From positions 7,119,658-7,183,657 of the forward strand of contig NC_133538.1 in assembly GCF_048544455.1 (NCBI RefSeq): a stretch of 64,000 bases of DNA, written 5' to 3'. Below, piece by piece: positions 60,711 through 64,000 of the stretch. The stretch is from Silene latifolia (Eukaryota; Streptophyta; Magnoliopsida; Caryophyllales; Caryophyllaceae). The notes beneath the pieces were generated by a model. It made no database searches and was not told the DNA's origin. It worked only from the letters and a program-made list of their open reading frames with translations. Within the stretch, counting starts at the first letter, position 1. Each line of letters opens with the position of its first letter. The position numbers and the translations under genes are program-made.

Positions 60711-62023
60711 TATAACACCCCCATCTACCAAGGAGCCTTAACAAGACCTTCCCTACCAGATAAGGCCGTTACCATCTCGGTTTCCCGAGGACAGTAATAA
60801 TCAAATGTCGATGAAAGAACTTTTAAGTTACATTATAAGTGATTTACAAAAAACTGACGATAAGATAAATACACTCAAAACTACTATCATCTATGTGAAG
60901 CTACATCTGCCATGACTCGTGGTAGACTCATCCCTCCAAGCACCCAACTAAGGTCCATACATCAACCTGTTATGACCGACTGCTCACCATAGTGGATCAC
61001 GGCAGACACAACATAAACAAACAACATAACAAACCACACAAGGTCAGCAACTAAGATAACAAAACAAAAGCAGACTACACGATTACAACAATACACACAC
61101 ACACACACACACACACACACCACCTCCTCTAATCAACCACCATCTCTGACTGCCCGAAGGACCAGTTCTGCCAGTGGGGACCGTACCCGTTCCCACCTAA
61201 GCCCCGCTCATCTAATCCGAGCGATAAACCCATGTTCCTTAATGTGCACATCCCCTCCCGTGGCGGGTTCCACGGAGGGCGAACTAAGGGCGTGAAGCCA
61301 CTCCCGCAAGTGACTCCACTCAGCCGAGGGCGCACCTCAAGAACCACAGACAAACAATCACAATCAGCTGTACAACAACAAACACCAACTACTATACCAA
61401 CACAACATTAACAACTACCACAACCAATCAGCAATACTGACTCTACACCAACCAAACAACATCAACAGACTCTCTAGACAATCACAGTACTGAGTAGGCG
61501 AACCTAGCTTTAGCAAACAACAGCGATTCCGCGTCCGATCACAAGATATCAACCAACCATGAAAACCACCTATTCAATCAATGCAACCACCCATTACTAC
61601 CACTACAAAACTAACTGTAAACAATGATGACAATGATGATGACGATAACATACCTATACAAAGTAATCCGGTGTCAAGACCGCTACCCGACTCAAGCATC
61701 CCATCCCCATGGTGTAAGCATCCTCAAAGGCCTCAAGGAAAGGGATTATGATGAAGGAGAAAGGAGGTGACGGCATCTAGGTTTGGGAAATAGAAGTGGA
61801 AAAATGATTTGGGGTCTCACGATATACGATTTATAATTCCCTGCTGCAACCTCGTTACTCGGTCGAGTAACTAACTTACTCGATCGAGTGACCTCTACTC
61901 GATCGAGCTCCCAAGCTACTCGATCGAGTAGCCTCATCTAGATCGAGTACCACACAAACCAAAGCTCACCACGTCACAAGTCATCACTCGTAAAGTTTCC
62001 CAAGGTCAAGATCGGTGTCTAAG
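60711..62023 (-). repeat. 5' LTR of element III, start truncated
   Basis: Collinear with the 3' LTR (19910-20129 plus 31116-32332). The 46 bases equivalent to 32333-32378, the LTR start, are missing, and the RT gene begins at once. It includes the empty Athila I target site (about 60926-60935), a short (CA)n tract at 61093-61121 and a CTCGATCGAG array at 61857-61948. Confidence 0.9.
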
Positions 62024-62250
62024 TTTCCCGAGGAATACCATAAATAAAAAAGCGGACATGGCCATCACCACAATTTGGAGGATCCACAACGAAATCATCC
62101 TCATTATGCCGACATTTAGTAGTAAATGTATGAGTATTACGACACTCCCCGCATAACCAGACCCCCATCCGCTGCAAAGTAATTTCAGCATTAGAAAAAA
62201 CCGTCAAAACTATCAGAAAGAGTTTGACGCGTAAGTGCCATAGCTTCCCT
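62024..62250 (-). pseudogene. Non-LTR-like reverse transcriptase, N-terminal Cys/His part
   Basis: On the minus strand RMGVWLCGECRNTHTF, then TKCRHNEDDFVV and GDGHVRFFIYGIPRE, up to the element III junction. WLCGEC followed by KCRH resembles a zinc-binding Cys/His module. Just upstream, TTTTTCTAATGCTGAAATTACTTTGCAG (abbreviated: a CTAAT branch-like site and TTTGCAG) could be an intron end, with MALTRQTLSDSFD (62249) a candidate first exon. It continues, after about 20 missing residues, at 19909. Confidence 0.6.
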
Positions 62251-63135
62251 ACGACAATGCTGATCCTTAATTAAAGTGCCATAGTAAGGAGGCTTTAACA
62301 AGTCCCTTACCACTACCATCACGACACCCATGAAGACCAACGAAAGGGCAGTGATATCGAACCAATGCAGGCATGGAGCGAAAGATGCAAAGCAATCGAG
62401 AATGCTAGCAACCCACACGCATACCCGAGAGACCACAGCCACCACACTAACTAGACCACGATCAGAACAAAGCACACCAATCGTGGCCCAATGGCGGCAG
62501 CAACAACCCTCAAAAAAAAGCAGCAAACAAGAGTAAAACGCGGCCAAAGAAGGGAACCTGACCGTTGTCGACGAAGAAACCACCAGTAGCGTAGAAACCA
62601 CCAGTAGCCACCCCAGCAACAAGAAACCGCACCAGCATGCCAAGGCTGGCGGCAAAGAACGGAACAGTAGCACCCAACCACAAATGCCGAAAATCCGCAA
62701 CCCACTACCCAAACCACGGCAACACCTCAACGGCAGGATGACCAAAAAAGGACCACGCCTGAATCCTAGAAACCCGCCGGAAACCTAGCAAGACCAACAA
62801 AAACAGAAAGAGAAAAAGAAAAAAAACGAGTGACAGAATACCGCAAAAACAAGACCCGAACCAGACCGACAAACACCAGTGTGATAACGACTGAGGACGG
62901 CCGACGAGGAAGGTGGCAGACTAACCACAGACGACCACCGGTGAGGGACCCAAAGCAGCGGCTAAACAAACGTATAAGATGGAACCCTAATCAGAAAAGG
63001 CATAAGAAGGAACACCACAACCCACGTTTGGAACGACGGCGACTTGAGGTTTCCGGCGGTGATGAGTGGTGACGGCGGCGACGTGAGGTGGCCGACGGCG
63101 GGTGTGATGACGTGCGCAATGCCATAATCCGCTGA

Positions 63136-63138
<3 letters not shown>
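62251..63138 (-). other. GC-rich region upstream of the RT gene
   Basis: Clearly more GC-rich than the rest of the window. The long minus-strand frame 62745-62191 is Cys/Val/Leu-rich, without a recognisable domain, and I treat it as untranslated leader or intron rather than protein. Confidence 0.45.
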
Positions 63139-63166
<28 letters not shown>

Positions 63167-63175
63167 ACCTCTCTC

Positions 63176-63216
<41 letters not shown>

Positions 63217-63217
63217 T
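63139..63217. repeat. (CT)n followed by (ATT)n microsatellites
   Basis: CT repeat at about 63139-63168 and ATT repeat at about 63178-63217. The (GA)n on the minus strand lies where a 5' leader of the RT gene would be. Confidence 0.9.
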
Positions 63218-63258
63218 TTAAAGGATGCGCGCAGCTATCATTAATAGAAAAACAAAAG

Positions 63259-63260
<2 letters not shown>

Positions 63261-63300
<40 letters not shown>

Positions 63301-64000
63301 TTGCTATAATGTAAGAATTCTCATTAATGATCGAATATCCGCAATACAAACTACTCAATGATCACATTTTTAGTGCTAATATTACAACAATTGCACTCTA
63401 GACAACCAAAGTTTATCATTAACATTGATAAACTGAGGACTCAAAACTCTAATTCTAGTATGGATAACACGCCAAATATGCTCAGCTATTAATTCAGGCC
63501 GTGAAACCTTAAAAAACAGCCTCGCCTCATTACGCTGATTCCAAATTAGGTACCAAGCTGCCAAAAGAATAGCAGTGGTCACCTGTTTCCTCAACCTGCT
63601 CCATCTTTTCTTCATGATACACTGCAACTGATTAGTAGCATCTAGCCGAGCACCCAACTTCACAGCTAGATAACTATAGATCTTATGGCTGAATCTGCAC
63701 TCTTGAAACAAATGGGCATGACTCTCTTGTAGCAAGGCCACAGATACAGCAACTGTCATCACTAGAAATCTGCAACTTAAATAACTTCTCCTTCAACATT
63801 AAAGCCTGACTTGCAATAAGCCAGGCAATGAAGCAATGCTTAGGAGGAGACACAGCATTCCAAACAGATCTATGCCAGTCAACAACTGGTCTTTTATCTC
63901 TCAACCAAGAATAGCACGACTTCACAGAGTAGTCACCTACACCTATACTCCAAATACCATCAGAAAACCCATCCTTAATAGTATCTCGAACATGACAAAC
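63261..64000 (-). pseudogene. 3' end of an L1-type LINE (zinc-binding RT domain)
   Basis: Open from the right edge on the minus strand: HVRDTIKDGFSDGIWSIG, DYSVKSCYSWLRD, WNAVSPPKHCFIAWLI, LKLQISSDDSCCICG-like segment, then after a one-base shift near 63735 ESHAHLFQECRFSHKIYSYL and AAWYLIWNQRNEARLF, ending at a stop at 63382. This is the zf-RVT domain found at the C-terminus of plant L1 ORF2. The Cys-x-x-Cys and His/Cys ligands are visible. A 3' untranslated region leads to an (AAT)n tail at 63261-63301, as expected for L1. The RT proper lies outside the window. Confidence 0.85.

Noticed and set aside
62191-62745. A 184-codon minus-strand frame with hydrophobic stretches
   Set aside because: Cys/Val/Leu/Ser composition typical of GC-rich non-coding DNA, no motif; only its last 20 codons (MALTRQTLSDSFD) might be a real first exon of the RT gene.

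Overview
This is plant nuclear heterochromatin, almost certainly from a core eudicot. The evidence is an intergenic nest of retrotransposons: SIRE-like and other Ty1/copia LTRs, Athila-type Ty3/gypsy elements primed by tRNA-Asp, a CACTA (En/Spm) transposon with TNP2 and Transposase_24 genes, a Tourist-like MITE and an L1-type LINE. I see no intact host gene, tRNA, rRNA or CRISPR array. Caryophyllales would fit, but the sequence alone does not prove it.

The layers can be read from outside in. The oldest layer is a minus-strand gene for a non-LTR-like reverse transcriptase with a Cys/His N-terminus. It is cut into three surviving pieces (62024-62250, 19481-19909 and 3787-5104) by (a) a plus-strand copia element, 5105-19480, with a 5-bp target duplication, (b) a huge minus-strand LTR element, here called element III, 19910-62023, and (c) a truncated minus-strand copia LTR, 3032-3786. 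The left edge adds an Athila LTR fragment (2357-3031) that was itself hit by a SIRE-like element (1-2356).

The 5105-19480 copia element carries a second, minus-strand copia (9830-15502). That inner element lost its RT and RNase H in a deletion that runs into its own 3' LTR, and it carries a duplicated chimeric block.

Element III was hit three times. Athila I (20130-31110, TSD ACTCA) landed in its 3' LTR. The CACTA element (32903-45138, TSD ACT) landed in its internal region. Athila II (47205-58272, TSD TGCTA) landed in its only recognisable open reading frame.

The most interesting biology is that Athila I, Athila II and element III are three different LTR families (two tRNA-Asp primed, one initiator-Met primed), yet each carries a homologous downstream open reading frame, called ORF2 here, with an acidic tail. 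Athila I and II stop right after the protease and have no RT, RNase H or integrase. Element III lacks even gag. In all three, arrays of a short palindrome-like motif (CTCGATCGAG in Athila I and III, GACGAGCG/CGCTCGTC in Athila II) sit in the LTR and again a few hundred bases upstream of ORF2. This looks like a set of parasitic elements sharing a trans-acting ORF and a candidate cis-acting site.

The right edge (62251-64000) holds the GC-rich upstream region of the RT gene, (CT)n and (ATT)n microsatellites, and the 3' end of an L1 LINE on the minus strand.
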